Source of the DNA: Neorhizobium lilium
Lineage (GTDB): Bacteria > Pseudomonadota > Alphaproteobacteria > Rhizobiales > Rhizobiaceae
Direction of reading: 5' to 3'
Length of the DNA stretch: 64,000 nt
Assembly (NCBI RefSeq): GCF_004053875.1
Contig: NZ_SBIP01000004.1
Span: 558,001 to 622,000 of the forward strand
The first letter of the stretch is position 1. Every line of letters begins with the position of its first letter. A program made the translations under genes and the position numbers. This document shows positions 44,328-53,952 of this stretch, piece after piece. The notes below the pieces were generated by a model. The model saw only the letters and a list, made by a program, of their open reading frames with translations. It searched no databases and had not been told where the DNA came from.

Positions 44328-45287
44328 TCAGCCCTTGGGAAATTCGAGCCCCATTTCGCGGAAACGTTCGGGGTCGTCACCCCAGTTCTCGCGCACCTTC
44401 ACGAAGAGGAAGAGATGAACCGGCTGTTCTAGGATTTCCGACAGCTCCTTGCGGGAGGCGGTAGAGATGGCCTTGATGGCGTCGCCATTCTTGCCGAGCG
44501 CGATCTTCTTCTGGCTGTCACGCTCCACATAGATGACCTGCTCGATGCGCACCGAGCCGTCCTTGCGCTCTTCCCATTTTTCCGTTTCCACATGGGACGC
44601 ATAAGGCAGTTCCTGATGGAGGCGAAGGAACAGCTTTTCACGGGTGATTTCAGCCGCAAGCTGGCGCATGGGAAGGTCGGAAATCTGATCTTCCGGATAG
44701 TACCAGGGGCCTTCCGGAAGACGCTTGGCGAAATAATCCATCAAATCGTCGCAGCCTGAACCGGTGGTGGCCGAGATCATGAAGGTGCGTTCGAACTCGA
44801 CCTTTTCGTTGGCCGCGGCGGAAAGCGCCAGCAGATCTTCGCGCTTCACCTGGTCGATCTTGTTGAGGAGCAGGATCTTCGGCTGGTAGACTTCCTTGAG
44901 GCCTTCCAGAATCGCATCCGCATCGCCGCGAATGCCGCGCTCGCTGTCGATCAGGAGCGCGATCAGATCGGCATCCTTGGCGCCGCCCCAGGCGGTCGTG
45001 ACCATGGCACGATCCAGCCTGCGGCGCGGCTTGAAGATGCCGGGCGTATCCATGAAGACGATCTGGGCATTGTCGTGGATGGCGATGCCGCGTACGATGG
45101 CACGGGTCGTCTGGACCTTGTGGCTGACGATCGAGACCTTGGCGCCCACCAGCCGGTTCACCAGCGTGGACTTGCCGGCATTGGTGGCGCCGATCAGCGC
45201 AACGAATCCGGAATGGGTCGGCGCCTGCTCCGGGCTCGTGCCAGTGCCAGCCTGCCCATCCTCAATCATGTTGTCGTTCTCGGTCAT
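44328..45287 (-). CDS. era: GTPase Era
   Basis: The 319-residue GTPase has G1 GATNAGKST, G2-region TTRAIVRGI, G3 DTPGI and G4 NKID, followed by the C-terminal KH domain (KIALGKNGDAIKAIS). Era binds the 3' end of 16S rRNA and assists 30S assembly. The N-terminus carries about 25 extra acidic/polar residues before SGFVALIG, common in alphaproteobacteria. It lies 92 bp downstream of rnc in the classic lepB-rnc-era order. Confidence 0.96.
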   Translation of the reverse strand: MTENDNMIEDGQAGTGTSPEQAPTHSGFVALIGATNAGKSTLVNRLVGAKVSIVSHKVQTTRAIVRGIAIHDNAQIVFMDTPGIFKPRRRLDRAMVTTAWGGAKDADLIALLIDSERGIRGDADAILEGLKEVYQPKILLLNKIDQVKREDLLALSAAANEKVEFERTFMISATTGSGCDDLMDYFAKRLPEGPWYYPEDQISDLPMRQLAAEITREKLFLRLHQELPYASHVETEKWEERKDGSVRIEQVIYVERDSQKKIALGKNGDAIKAISTASRKELSEILEQPVHLFLFVKVRENWGDDPERFREMGLEFPKG

Positions 45288-45379
45288 AGGTCCAATCGAT
45301 CCGCTTGCCGGACGCGCCTCATGCGGGCAGCGCCGGCCTTGTGTCTGGTCCGGACCATAGCATGTCCGGCGATATCTTC

Positions 45380-46099
45380 TTAGTTTTCTGCCTGCGGCTT
45401 CTGCCAGATGCCTTCGCGCTCCAGCATCTTCGTCGCCGCAACCTGCTCGGCCGCGCGTTTCGACCGGTCGATGCCGGTTTCCGGCTTCACACCCTTGATC
45501 TCGACCGTGACGGTGAAGCGCGGATCATGATCCGGGCCCGAGCGGTCGTCGATCTTGTAGGCGGGGGTCACGCCGAACTTGGCATGGGCCCATTCCTGAA
45601 GCTCGGTCTTGGCGTCACGCCTCGCGGCGTCGGCACGAGTGGCGCGACATTCCCAGTAGCGCAGGATGAAGCGCCGCGCCGCCTCCAATCCGCCATCCAG
45701 GTAAACGGCCGCAATGAGGCTTTCCACCACGTCGGCGCGGACGTTCATCATCCGCTTGCCGGTGATCTTCTTGACGTCGGCACCAGTGCGGATGAAGCGA
45801 TGAAGCTCCATTTCGTCGGCAATCTCCGCACAGCTTTCGGCGCTGACCAGCTGGTTCAGCCGCACGGACAGTTCGCCTTCAGGCGCCGCACGGAATGTCT
45901 TGAACAGGAGCTCTGCAATGCAGAGCCCCAGCACCCGATCGCCGAGGAATTCCAGGCGTTCGTAATTGGAGCCCTTGGCAAGACCGGTGCTCGAATGGGT
46001 GATCGCCCGGTCCAGCCATTGCTTGTCAGCGAAAGTGTGGCCGAGCGCCTGTTCGAGCTCGTCCTTCTCCTCCTCCGAAAGCGGCCGCGCCTTATTCAT
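45380..46099 (-). CDS. rnc: Ribonuclease III
   Basis: The 239-residue enzyme has the RNase III signature ERLEFLGDRVLGLCIAELLF and a C-terminal double-stranded RNA-binding domain (KTELQEWAHAKFGVTPAYKI). It processes rRNA precursors and regulatory duplexes. Its ATG overlaps the lepB stop by ATGA; an in-frame start 15 codons upstream lies inside lepB and is not used. Confidence 0.96.
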   Translation of the reverse strand: MNKARPLSEEEKDELEQALGHTFADKQWLDRAITHSSTGLAKGSNYERLEFLGDRVLGLCIAELLFKTFRAAPEGELSVRLNQLVSAESCAEIADEMELHRFIRTGADVKKITGKRMMNVRADVVESLIAAVYLDGGLEAARRFILRYWECRATRADAARRDAKTELQEWAHAKFGVTPAYKIDDRSGPDHDPRFTVTVEIKGVKPETGIDRSKRAAEQVAATKMLEREGIWQKPQAEN

Positions 46100-46845
46100 T
46101 GAACGCCCTTGAACAGGCGGTCCCAACGCATATTGGCCGGCCATTTCCAGAATTCGCGGAAGGAGGTGTCGTTGCCGAGCGAGAAGAAGATGACGCTGGC
46201 GCGGCCAACCAGGTTTTCAGCCGGAACGAAGCCGACGTCGAAGCGGCTGTCGAGCGAGTTGTCGCGGTTGTCGCCCATGAAGAAGTAATGGCCGGGCGGC
46301 ACGAGGAATTCCACCGTATTGTCGCCACGCGACACCGGAGACTGGTCGAGCGTGTCATAGGTCACACCATTGTCGAGCGTTTCGCGGAAGACCGGCACAT
46401 TGGCACCCGGGTCAAGACGATAATCGGAGGTGAAAGTGCCGTCGGCCTGTTTCGGCACCGGCTGGCCATTGACCAGAAGGATGCCGTTGGTGACCTGGAC
46501 CCGGTCGCCCGGCAGGCCGATCAGACGCTTGATGTAATCGATGTCGGGCTGCTGCGGTAGGCGAAATACGATGACGTCGCCGCGCTTGGGCTCGTTGAAC
46601 TCCAGAATACGGCCGGAGAACAGGTTAGGCGAAAACGGCAGCGAGTATTTCGAATAGCCATAGGCGAATTTGTTGACGAAGATATAGTCGCCGACCAGCA
46701 GCGTCGGCATCATGGAGCCGGATGGGATGGTAAAGGGCTGGAACAGAACCGTACGGATGACCATCGCAAGCAGCAGCGCCTGAATGATGACCTTGATATT
46801 TTCCCAAAGGGCGTTCTGCTGCTTCGTCTCGGCTTTTTCGGACAC
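46096..46845 (-). CDS. lepB: Signal peptidase I
   Basis: The 249-residue membrane protease has an N-terminal helix (IIQALLLAMVIRTVLF), the catalytic Ser in IPSGSMMPTLLVGDYI and the catalytic Lys in DYIKRLIGLPGDRV, with the later GDNRDNSLDSR box. It removes signal peptides at the periplasmic face. The start is GTG. It is translationally coupled to rnc. Confidence 0.95.
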   Translation of the reverse strand: MSEKAETKQQNALWENIKVIIQALLLAMVIRTVLFQPFTIPSGSMMPTLLVGDYIFVNKFAYGYSKYSLPFSPNLFSGRILEFNEPKRGDVIVFRLPQQPDIDYIKRLIGLPGDRVQVTNGILLVNGQPVPKQADGTFTSDYRLDPGANVPVFRETLDNGVTYDTLDQSPVSRGDNTVEFLVPPGHYFFMGDNRDNSLDSRFDVGFVPAENLVGRASVIFFSLGNDTSFREFWKWPANMRWDRLFKGVQ

Positions 46846-46933
46846 GATGGACGTCTTTCTGTTATCCGGCGGAATGCGGTTTCTCTAAACCCTTCGCAAA
46901 GCCGCCGCAATGGCTGTTGAGGTTACCGATCCT

Positions 46934-47338
46934 TCACGTGCCCGCGGGCAGAGCCTCGATGATGACGAAGGCCTGCGCGTAAGGATATTCATCGGTGATG
47001 GTGACATGAATGACGGGCACATGGCCCGCAGGAATCAGTTCTGCCAAGCGCTCGCCTGCGCCGCCGGTCAGCACCATGGTGGGCTTGCCGCTCGGCAGGT
47101 TCACAACGCCCATGTCGCGCCAGAACACACCCTGCGCCAGCCCCGTACCAAGCGCCTTGGAGCAGGCCTCCTTGGCGGCAAAGCGCTTGGCGTAGGATTC
47201 TGCGCGGTTCTTGCGGCGCTCGGATCTGGCCCGCTCTATCTCGGTGAAGCAGCGATGGGTGAACCGTTCACCGAACCGCTCGATCGATTTCTCAACGCGT
47301 CTGATGTCGATGAGGTCACTGCCCATGCCGATGATCAT
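46934..47338 (-). CDS. acpS: Holo-[acyl-carrier-protein] synthase
   Basis: The 134-residue protein has [16 protein letters not shown] (metal-binding Asp) and [15 protein letters not shown] (metal-binding Glu), the AcpS core. It transfers phosphopantetheine from CoA to the acyl carrier protein for lipid synthesis. It lies 88 bp upstream of lepB in the same direction. Confidence 0.94.
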   Translation of the reverse strand: MIIGMGSDLIDIRRVEKSIERFGERFTHRCFTEIERARSERRKNRAESYAKRFAAKEACSKALGTGLAQGVFWRDMGVVNLPSGKPTMVLTGGAGERLAELIPAGHVPVIHVTITDEYPYAQAFVIIEALPAGT

Positions 47339-47347
47339 GACGTTATC

Positions 47348-47926
47348 CTATGCGCCAATGCCGCTTTGCACCGACCTGAGCACTTGCGCGCGTGCCGTCA
47401 AGCGCTGGAGGCGACGGTTGCGGAAGCTTCGGATGCCGAAATAGGTGATGGCGTAGATGACCATGCCGCAGAGGAGGCCGGGCGGTATCGAGCCGATCAG
47501 CATGGGCTCCAGTATGGGGCGCCAGAGCTGCGAGACATCGAGATGGGAAAAGAGGGCGCCGAGATCGAGGTGGTCATGGCCAGCGGCAGACTGGCCGAGC
47601 ATGACTTCACCAATCTTCCAGGTGAGCGGCCAGATGATGGGACATGTCACGGGATTGGCAAAGGTCGTGCCGAGCGCGGCGGCCACCATGCTGCCGCCGA
47701 GCAGATAGGCAAACGGAACGGCGAAAAGGATATGAAGGCCAAGGAATGGGGTCCAGGCGCTAACAACGCCAACGGCGAGGCCAGCGGCAACCGCATGCGG
47801 AGAGCCGCCGATACGCATGACGCGCAGGCGGAAATAGCTGAGGCGGCGCCGGAAGCCCTTTGGGGGGATCAGCGCATGGCGCAACTTTTGAACAAAGCTC
47901 AAGGATGTACGGCGGCGAAACGGCAT
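47348..47926 (-). CDS. DUF2062 domain membrane protein
   Basis: The 192-residue protein has the DUF2062 layout: basic N-terminus (MPFRRRTSLSF), GGSPHAVAAGLAVGVVSAWT, FLGLHILFAVPFAYLLGG, NPVTCPIIWPLTW and a final membrane helix. Its function is unknown. ATG 47926 is the family start; an upstream in-frame start would add 51 unrelated residues. It ends nine bases before acpS. Confidence 0.85.
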   Translation of the reverse strand: MPFRRRTSLSFVQKLRHALIPPKGFRRRLSYFRLRVMRIGGSPHAVAAGLAVGVVSAWTPFLGLHILFAVPFAYLLGGSMVAAALGTTFANPVTCPIIWPLTWKIGEVMLGQSAAGHDHLDLGALFSHLDVSQLWRPILEPMLIGSIPPGLLCGMVIYAITYFGIRSFRNRRLQRLTARAQVLRSVQSGIGA

Positions 47927-48130
47927 GGCTTTACTTTTTTGCGCCTGAGACCCGAACAGTCGCGCATAGGGCGAAAGCGGGAGCAGCGGGCAATTCCAAT
48001 CTTCTGCTTCTAGCGAAAGCGGAAGATGATGGCAAATCTTGGCCAAGCCATGGCCAAAGCCGCTCAGTATAGTCCACAAGATGCCGTCAGGGCGACTATG
48101 ATCCCATGCGGCGCCACGGATAGCGGCGGC

Positions 48131-48151
48131 GGGCTCGCATAGGGCGAGCCC
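48131..48151. repeat. Hairpin GGGCTCGC/GCGAGCCC
   Basis: An 8-bp perfect stem with a 5-base loop lies ten bases after the DUF3563 stop codon. No T-tract follows on either strand, so it may be an mRNA-stabilising or termination-assisting hairpin. Confidence 0.45.
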
Positions 48152-48160
48152 AGCCGGATA

Positions 48161-48316
48161 TTAGAAAGCGGACTTGCGGAACATGCCACGATCGACCTGG
48201 CGCATACGGTATTCGAGGTCGATGCGGTCATTGGCTTCGCTGAGATAGGCCATTTCGCGATCCTGAAGGGTCGGGACGCGGAAAGCGCGGGCAAGTTTGC
48301 GGACTGAGGTCAACAT
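48161..48316 (-). CDS. DUF3563 family small protein
   Basis: The 51-residue frame reads MLTSVRKLARAFRVPTLQ, then REMAYLSEANDRIDLEYRMR and a tail QVDRGMFRKSAF. The A-Y-L...D-L-E-x-R-M-R pattern matches DUF3563, a family of short proteins in Rhizobiales and relatives. No function is known. It is a separate monocistronic gene between rsh and the DUF2062 gene. Confidence 0.8.
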   Translation of the reverse strand: MLTSVRKLARAFRVPTLQDREMAYLSEANDRIDLEYRMRQVDRGMFRKSAF

Positions 48317-48452
48317 GGCGTTGTCTTTCTTTCGTTATTGCACTGCAGCAATATACGTCCGACCCTCATGCTTTACCAACGCCACAACCGATGGTCAGCC
48401 TTGCACTGCGCGCATGACGCCTTAACGCGGCGCCTACGGATTAGGCAGCGTG

Positions 48453-50690
48453 TTAATCGTAGAGGCGTTTGACGGTCGAAATACAGTCAAGCTCCTTAAG
48501 CTGCGACAGAAGCTGGTTGAGCTGCCGCAGATCCCACACCTCCACCTGCATATGAAGGTCCGAAAAATCTGCCGTGCGATTGCCGCCCATGGTGAGCGTG
48601 CGGATGTTGATATCTAGGCGGGCGATCGTCTGTGCAACGGTCGCAAGCGTGCCGGGCTCGTTGATCGTGTTGAGCTCGATCGTCGCCACGAAACGCGATT
48701 TGTTCGCCTCGTCCAGATCCCATCTCACATCGACCCATCGATCCGGCTGATCGTCGAAGCGCTGCAACGCCGACGCCTGGATGGGATAGATGGTCATCCT
48801 GTTGTCTTGTTCCATGATGCCGACGATACGATCGCCCGGCACAGCGCCGCTGGGTGCGAAATCCACTTCGGTGTTGGCCGACAGTCCGCGGATAGGAATA
48901 TATTCCATTCCCTCGTCACGGACGGGGATTTCCTCCAGAGCAGCCTTGGAGCGCTCCGGCAGCTTGAACATCATGCCGCTGGCGCTGCGCATGTTGAACC
49001 AGCCCTCGTCCGGCGCAGGTTTTACGGTGACGCGCTCGTCCTTGTAATCGGGATAGACGGCGCGCAGGACGTCCAGCGAAGACAATTCGCCGCGGCCGAC
49101 GGCGGCAATCGCGTCCTCCACGTCCTTGTGGGCGAGCCGATGCAGCGCCGGTTTCAAGGCCTCCTTGGAGAATATCTTAGCGGCGCGCTCGAAGGTACGC
49201 TCCAGAATGCGATGACCGAGGCCGCTATATTGTTTGCGGATCGCCATGCGGGTGGCGCGGCGAATGGCGGAGCGCGCCTTGCCGGTGACAACGATCTCTT
49301 CCCAGGCCGCCGGCGGAACCTGAACGCCGGAGCGGATGATCTCGACTTCGTCGCCATTGTTGAGGCGGGTGACAAGTGGCATGATGCGGCCGTTGATCTT
49401 GGCGCCGACCGTGGTATCGCCGATATTGGTGTGCACGGCATAGGCGAAATCGATGGGAGTGGCGCCCCTCGGCAGGGCGATCAGCTTGCCCTTCGGCGTG
49501 AAGCAGAAGACCTGGTCCTGGAAGAGCTCGAGCTTGGTGTGCTCCAGAAATTCTTCCGGATTGTCGCCTTCCGCGAGGGATTCGATCGTGTGCCGCAACC
49601 ATGAATAGGCACTCGATTCCTTCGGCAGAAGCTCTCCGCCCTTCACGGCACCGCGGCCATCCTTGTAGAGAGCATGGGCGGCAATCCCGTATTCGGCGAT
49701 ATCCTGCATCAGCTGGGTGCGGATCTGCAGTTCGATGCGCTGGCGCGACGGCCCGACGATGGTGGTGTGGATGGAGCGGTAGTCGTTCTGCTTCGGGTTT
49801 GAAATATAGTCCTTGAAACGGCCCGGCACGACACGCCAGCGGGTATGGACGATGCCGAGCGCCCGGTAGCAGGATGGAATGTCGCCGATGATGATGCGAA
49901 AGCCGTACAGGTCCGAAAGTTGTTCGAAGGAGAGAGACTTCGACTGCATCTTGCGGAAGATCGAATAGGGCTTCTTCTGGCGCCCCTTCACAAAGGCGTC
50001 GGCAAGACCGTTGGCAACCAGAAGCTCGCGCAGCTCGTCCTCGATCTTCTTGATCAGCCCTTCGTTGCGGGCAGAGAGATCGGCAAGCCGCTCGGTAACG
50101 GTTTCATAGGCTTCCGGGTTGATGTAGCGGAAGGAAAGGTCCTCCAGCTCGTCGCGCATGTCCTGCATGCCCATGCGGCCGGCCAGCGGCGCATAGATTT
50201 CCATGGTCTCTTCGGAAATGCGGGCCTTCTGCTCGGCCTTCATGTGCTCAAGCGTGCGCATATTGTGCAGCCGGTCGGCAAGCTTGACCAGAAGCACGCG
50301 CACGTCGTCGGAGATGGCCAGCAGCAGCTTGCGGAGATTTTCGGCTTGCTTTGCTTTTTTCGACACGAGGTCGAGGCGCTTCAACTTGGTGAGGCCTTCC
50401 ACGAGGCGACCGATATCTTCGCCGAAGAGCTCATCTATCTCGGCGCGCGTCGCCGTCGTATCCTCGATCGTGTCATGCAGCAGGGCGACAGCGATGGTCG
50501 ATTCATCAAGGCGCATGTCGGTGAGGATGGCAGCGACTTCGAGCGGATGGGAGATATAGGGATCTCCGCTGGCGCGCTTCTGCTGGCCATGCTTCTGCAT
50601 GGCATAGACATAGGCTTTATTGAGAAGAGCTTCGTTGGCGTCGGGCTTGTATTTCTGCACCCGCTCCACGAGCTCGTACTGCCTCATCAT
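48453..50690 (-). CDS. rsh: Bifunctional (p)ppGpp synthetase/hydrolase (Rsh)
   Basis: The 745-residue protein has an intact HD hydrolase domain (SHPLEVAAILTDMRLD, HDTIEDT), a synthetase domain (KSLSFEQLSDLYGFRIIIGD), a TGS domain (FCFTPKGKLIALPRGATPID), and a C-terminal ACT domain (FVATIELNTINEPGTLATVA). It is the single stringent-response enzyme of most alphaproteobacteria. It lies about 120 bp downstream of rpoZ, in the usual rpoZ-rsh order. Confidence 0.96.
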   Translation of the reverse strand: MMRQYELVERVQKYKPDANEALLNKAYVYAMQKHGQQKRASGDPYISHPLEVAAILTDMRLDESTIAVALLHDTIEDTTATRAEIDELFGEDIGRLVEGLTKLKRLDLVSKKAKQAENLRKLLLAISDDVRVLLVKLADRLHNMRTLEHMKAEQKARISEETMEIYAPLAGRMGMQDMRDELEDLSFRYINPEAYETVTERLADLSARNEGLIKKIEDELRELLVANGLADAFVKGRQKKPYSIFRKMQSKSLSFEQLSDLYGFRIIIGDIPSCYRALGIVHTRWRVVPGRFKDYISNPKQNDYRSIHTTIVGPSRQRIELQIRTQLMQDIAEYGIAAHALYKDGRGAVKGGELLPKESSAYSWLRHTIESLAEGDNPEEFLEHTKLELFQDQVFCFTPKGKLIALPRGATPIDFAYAVHTNIGDTTVGAKINGRIMPLVTRLNNGDEVEIIRSGVQVPPAAWEEIVVTGKARSAIRRATRMAIRKQYSGLGHRILERTFERAAKIFSKEALKPALHRLAHKDVEDAIAAVGRGELSSLDVLRAVYPDYKDERVTVKPAPDEGWFNMRSASGMMFKLPERSKAALEEIPVRDEGMEYIPIRGLSANTEVDFAPSGAVPGDRIVGIMEQDNRMTIYPIQASALQRFDDQPDRWVDVRWDLDEANKSRFVATIELNTINEPGTLATVAQTIARLDINIRTLTMGGNRTADFSDLHMQVEVWDLRQLNQLLSQLKELDCISTVKRLYD

Positions 50691-50814
50691 CCTTTAAAAC
50701 GCCCTCGATACGACCGCAGGAAACAAAAATGGCGCGCCGACAGAAGCCGGCGCAGCCATCATATGCAAACTAGGGCGATAGAATGAACGATATATTGCCG
50801 CAGCAACATCCGTC

Positions 50815-51222
50815 TTAGTAATCGTCGCTCTTTTCCGGTGGAACCAGGCCTTCGATGCCGGCCAGCAGTTCTTCTTCCGACATCTGGTCGAAATTCACCG
50901 TCTCCGGCGCATCGTCTTCCTCGTCGCGATCGGAAGCAACGGCAACGCCGCCAGCTGCAATCAGCGAAGCCGGATCGGGCTCGGGCTCGTCGATTTCCAC
51001 ATGCTTCTGCAGCGAGTGGATGAGGTCTTCCTTGAGGTCGTCGGGCGACAGGGTTTCGTCGGCAATCTCGCGCAGCGCAACAACCGGGTTCTTGTCATTG
51101 TCGCGATCGATTGTGATCCCGGCGCCCTGGGAAATCTGACGGGCGCGGTGGCTTGCGAGCAGGACGAGCTCAAAACGATTATCGACTTTGTCGATGCAAT
51201 CTTCTACTGTGACGCGGGCCAT
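50815..51222 (-). CDS. rpoZ: RNA polymerase omega subunit
   Basis: The 135-residue protein starts [20 protein letters not shown], the omega signature, followed by [13 protein letters not shown] and [15 protein letters not shown]. The acidic tail of about 50 residues is typical of alphaproteobacteria. ATG 51222 is the family start; an in-frame start 65 codons upstream is not used. Confidence 0.96.
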   Translation of the reverse strand: MARVTVEDCIDKVDNRFELVLLASHRARQISQGAGITIDRDNDKNPVVALREIADETLSPDDLKEDLIHSLQKHVEIDEPEPDPASLIAAGGVAVASDRDEEDDAPETVNFDQMSEEELLAGIEGLVPPEKSDDY

Positions 51223-51432
51223 TGCCTGTCCTTTACGGTCGTGATTTCTGGAATTGATACGCCCGATACAGCTATCGCAGGAGAAATTCAAGTTTTTCCT
51301 GCCGGGCGGCGGCCGGAGGCTCTGCGAAGCTCGCCATAGGAGGCGGCGAATTTCAACGGGAGGTTGCTTGGAATATTTCGAAACCTGCCATAAATGACAG
51401 CTATATGAATAGTTCATAATGTAAGAATTATT

Positions 51433-51477
51433 CTAGGCCTCCAGATAAACTTTTCGTTTTCTGGAGCACCTGCCTAG
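51433..51477. repeat. Imperfect hairpin in the rpoZ/NYN divergent region
   Basis: CTAGGC-CTCCAG ... CTGGAG-N5-GCCTAG forms a two-part stem about 25 bp before the NYN gene start. It could be a regulator site or a leader hairpin. Confidence 0.35.
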
Positions 51478-51503
51478 CAGATGTAAAAAGGGATGGAGAT
51501 AGA

Positions 51504-52079
51504 ATGTTTGACCCGAGAGAGAAAATTGCTCTCTTCATAGACGGCGCGAACTTATACGCGGCCTCGAAAAGCCTTGGCTTCGATATCGACTACAGAAAGC
51601 TTCTCAAAGCATTTCAGAAACGCGGTTATCTTCTCAGAGCCTATTATTATACAGCGCTGATCGAGGATCAGGAATATTCCTCCATTCGCCCGTTGATCGA
51701 CTGGCTGGATTATAACGGTTATAAGGTCGTTACCAAGCCCGCCAAGGAATTCACCGATTCACTCGGCCGCCGCAAGATCAAGGGCAATATGGACATCGAA
51801 CTCGCTATCGATGCCATGGAGCAATCCGAGACCGCAGACCATCTGGTGATCTTTTCCGGCGATGGCGATTTCACCACGCTTGTGGAGGCATTGCAGCGCA
51901 AGGGCCGCAAGGTTTCCGTCGTATCGACAATGGCCACACAACCGCCAATGATCGCAGACGACTTGCGCCGCCAGGCCGATCATTTCATCGACCTCGTATC
52001 GCTGAAGGCGGAAGTGGGCCGCGACCCATCCGATCGCCCTCCCCGCCCGACCGAGCCCGTCGAAGCGGCCGACGTCTGA
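51504..52079 (+). CDS. NYN domain (LabA/DUF88 family) protein
   Basis: The 191-residue protein has an N-terminal NYN/PIN-like domain: IALFIDGANLYAASKSLG (catalytic Asp), KGNMDIELAIDAMEQ and HLVIFSGDGDFTTLVEALQR with the acidic GDGDF site. Such proteins are predicted RNases. The cyanobacterial relative LabA acts in KaiC output, but this gene's place beside rpoZ is a standard rhizobial one, so a clock link is not implied. Confidence 0.9.
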   Translation: MFDPREKIALFIDGANLYAASKSLGFDIDYRKLLKAFQKRGYLLRAYYYTALIEDQEYSSIRPLIDWLDYNGYKVVTKPAKEFTDSLGRRKIKGNMDIELAIDAMEQSETADHLVIFSGDGDFTTLVEALQRKGRKVSVVSTMATQPPMIADDLRRQADHFIDLVSLKAEVGRDPSDRPPRPTEPVEAADV

Positions 52080-52139
52080 CACTACGAGAGGCAGGCGCCG
52101 TGCAGTGCATTAGCGCCTGATCTTCTTTCGGTCGTTGCT

Positions 52140-53105
52140 CTATGCTGAGGCTGTGCTGCTGAGTTCGGAATGAGTGCTCGATGCCCTCTTCGCCTTTCTT
52201 GTGCGAAAGACCGCTTCAACGATCAGCGACAGGGGCAGTCCGATGAAGAAGGGGATGAAGAAGTAGATCACCCGAAAGGCGACGAGGGAGCCGATCGAGG
52301 CCTGATCGCCCATGACATGCCTGACGGTCGCTTCCAGAACGCCGAGTCCGCCCGGGGCATGAGTGATGAGAATGGCGAGGTTTGCAAGCACGAAGGCCGT
52401 TGCCGCCTTCAGATAGCTCACATCGGCACTGGCAGCCATGACTTCGCGCAGGCAGGCGGCGACCAGCGCGAAATTGATCGTTCCGATCACTACCTGGGCT
52501 ATGGCGATCCTCAGTTTCGGCATCTGGAAGGTCCATTTGCGGATTTTCAGGGGCGTGCGCAGGAAAGCGGCGAGTGCCAGATAGGCGGCGGTGATCAGGA
52601 AGCAGGCTATACCGATCGTCATGATCGTTCCCTCGCTCAGATGCAGGACCGAGGCCGCATCCCTGGGGTTCAAAACCATGACGATGCCGGACAGCACGGC
52701 CATACCAATGCCGACGGTGACGCCCGACAGAAGCACGATCTTGGCGACATCCTCCGTCGTCATGCCCCAATGGGCATAATAGCGGTAGCGCAAGGCCCCG
52801 CTGCTCAAGCCAGACATGCCAACGCTTTGACCGATGGACAGGGCGATGAAAGATGCCAGCGCGATCTTGGGATAGCCGAGATCGCTTTTGACGTAGCGCA
52901 CCCCTGCCCAGTCGAAGCCCGTCAGGCAGATATAGGAGCCGAGCGCATAGCCGAGTGCCGCCACAAGATGGAAGGTCGGGATGGCACGAACCGATTCGAC
53001 GATTTCAGACGGGGAATGCTCGCGAAATGTGAGGTACAGCAGGTAGCCGGCAACGCCGAAACCGATCACCAGCATTCCATAGGTCAGGATTTTCTTTCGC
53101 GACAT
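52140..53105 (-). CDS. UPF0104/LPG-synthase-like flippase membrane protein
   Basis: The 321-residue protein has eight or more membrane helices and the UPF0104 motifs LSIGQSVGMSGLSSGALRYR, APGGLGVLEATV and YFFIPFFIGLPLSLI. It matches the flippase-like transmembrane domain of lysyl-phosphatidylglycerol synthases without the synthase domain. A lipid-flipping role is inferred. Confidence 0.85.
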   Translation of the reverse strand: MSRKKILTYGMLVIGFGVAGYLLYLTFREHSPSEIVESVRAIPTFHLVAALGYALGSYICLTGFDWAGVRYVKSDLGYPKIALASFIALSIGQSVGMSGLSSGALRYRYYAHWGMTTEDVAKIVLLSGVTVGIGMAVLSGIVMVLNPRDAASVLHLSEGTIMTIGIACFLITAAYLALAAFLRTPLKIRKWTFQMPKLRIAIAQVVIGTINFALVAACLREVMAASADVSYLKAATAFVLANLAILITHAPGGLGVLEATVRHVMGDQASIGSLVAFRVIYFFIPFFIGLPLSLIVEAVFRTRKAKRASSTHSELSSTASA

Positions 53106-53189
53106 TGCCCGCTCGCCCTCACAAGATGGCGTCCAACGGATAAGCGCAGATTTGGTTCCTGGAGCGGACGCGGCCCGGTCATGCGGAGG

Positions 53190-53474
53190 TCAAAGGCGAG
53201 CGAGGATACGGGAGAAAATCGGGTCGCGCGGGTTGTAGGCAGGTGCGGCCTGGTGAAAGCGCTTGTCCGTCGCGGCAAGGCTCTCGATCTCGTTCAGATG
53301 AAAGAGGCGCCAGCCGTCGCCCGTGCCCGCCACCTGCCAGCCGCTCAGCGCCAGTTCATCCCGCCCGACATACCCGAGGATATGAGGTCGAACGATGCGC
53401 TCGACCTCATGATAGCGGAGCTTCAAAAGCCTGCGATTTGCAATCGCATTAGCAATGGTCTGTTTGTTTGCCAT
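53190..53474 (-). CDS. Short WYL-domain-like protein
   Basis: The 94-residue protein starts MANKQTIANAIANRRLLKLR, followed by a strand-rich part (RIVRPHILGYVGRDELALSG, then RLFHLNEIESLAATDKRF). This order of I-x-x-A-I-x-x-R-x-L-L-x-L-x-Y, P-H-x-L-G and F-x-L-x-x-I resembles a stand-alone WYL domain. The partner and ligand are unknown. Confidence 0.6.
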   Translation of the reverse strand: MANKQTIANAIANRRLLKLRYHEVERIVRPHILGYVGRDELALSGWQVAGTGDGWRLFHLNEIESLAATDKRFHQAAPAYNPRDPIFSRILARL

Positions 53475-53536
53475 GTGCTCACCTCCGCCTTGGCCATCTC
53501 AAACGCCAAGACCGGAGTGAAAGTTCGGCAGCTCGT

Positions 53537-53950
53537 TCAGAGCGGCTCGAAGGAGATCGGCTGCGCACCCTGCCAGAGAACCATCTTGCCCATGGCCTCC
53601 AGCTGCTCGTGACCTTGCGTCAAGGTGAGGAAATGATTGCCGGCAAGTGCTCCCATCTTGCTGGCAAAAGACGAGCTGCCATAGGCAAACAGGAGCTCCG
53701 TTTCGCTGTGACCGCCCGGATACAGCAGGATATCCCCGCGCGAGGGATGGCAGGTGTGGTTTTCGAAGCCGACGCCGAACTGGAAGTCGCCGAGCGGCAC
53801 CCAGACCGCCTCGCCGCTCCAGCGGGAATGAATGGCCTGGTTGCGGAAGGGCATCAGGCCTTGGAAGATCCGGCAGGTCTCCGGTGCCCGTTCGAGCTCC
53901 AGGCGGGCGGTGAAGGAAAACGGACCGACGGTGATGCGCAGCTGGGACAT
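53537..53950 (-). CDS. DUF3830 family protein
   Basis: The 137-residue protein matches DUF3830, a cyclophilin-like barrel: ITVGPFSFTARLELERAPET, then FQGLMPFRNQAIHSRWSGEA and ENHTCHPSRGDILLYPGG. The ATG lies two bases after the smpB stop, so it may be co-transcribed with smpB. No catalytic activity is established. Confidence 0.8.
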   Translation of the reverse strand: MSQLRITVGPFSFTARLELERAPETCRIFQGLMPFRNQAIHSRWSGEAVWVPLGDFQFGVGFENHTCHPSRGDILLYPGGHSETELLFAYGSSSFASKMGALAGNHFLTLTQGHEQLEAMGKMVLWQGAQPISFEPL

Positions 53951-53952
53951 GC

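Noticed and set aside
51504..52079. LabA-like NYN protein as an output part of the Kai system
   Set aside because: LabA links to KaiC in cyanobacteria, but this gene is 15 kb away and beside rpoZ, which is its usual place in Rhizobiales whether or not kaiC is present.
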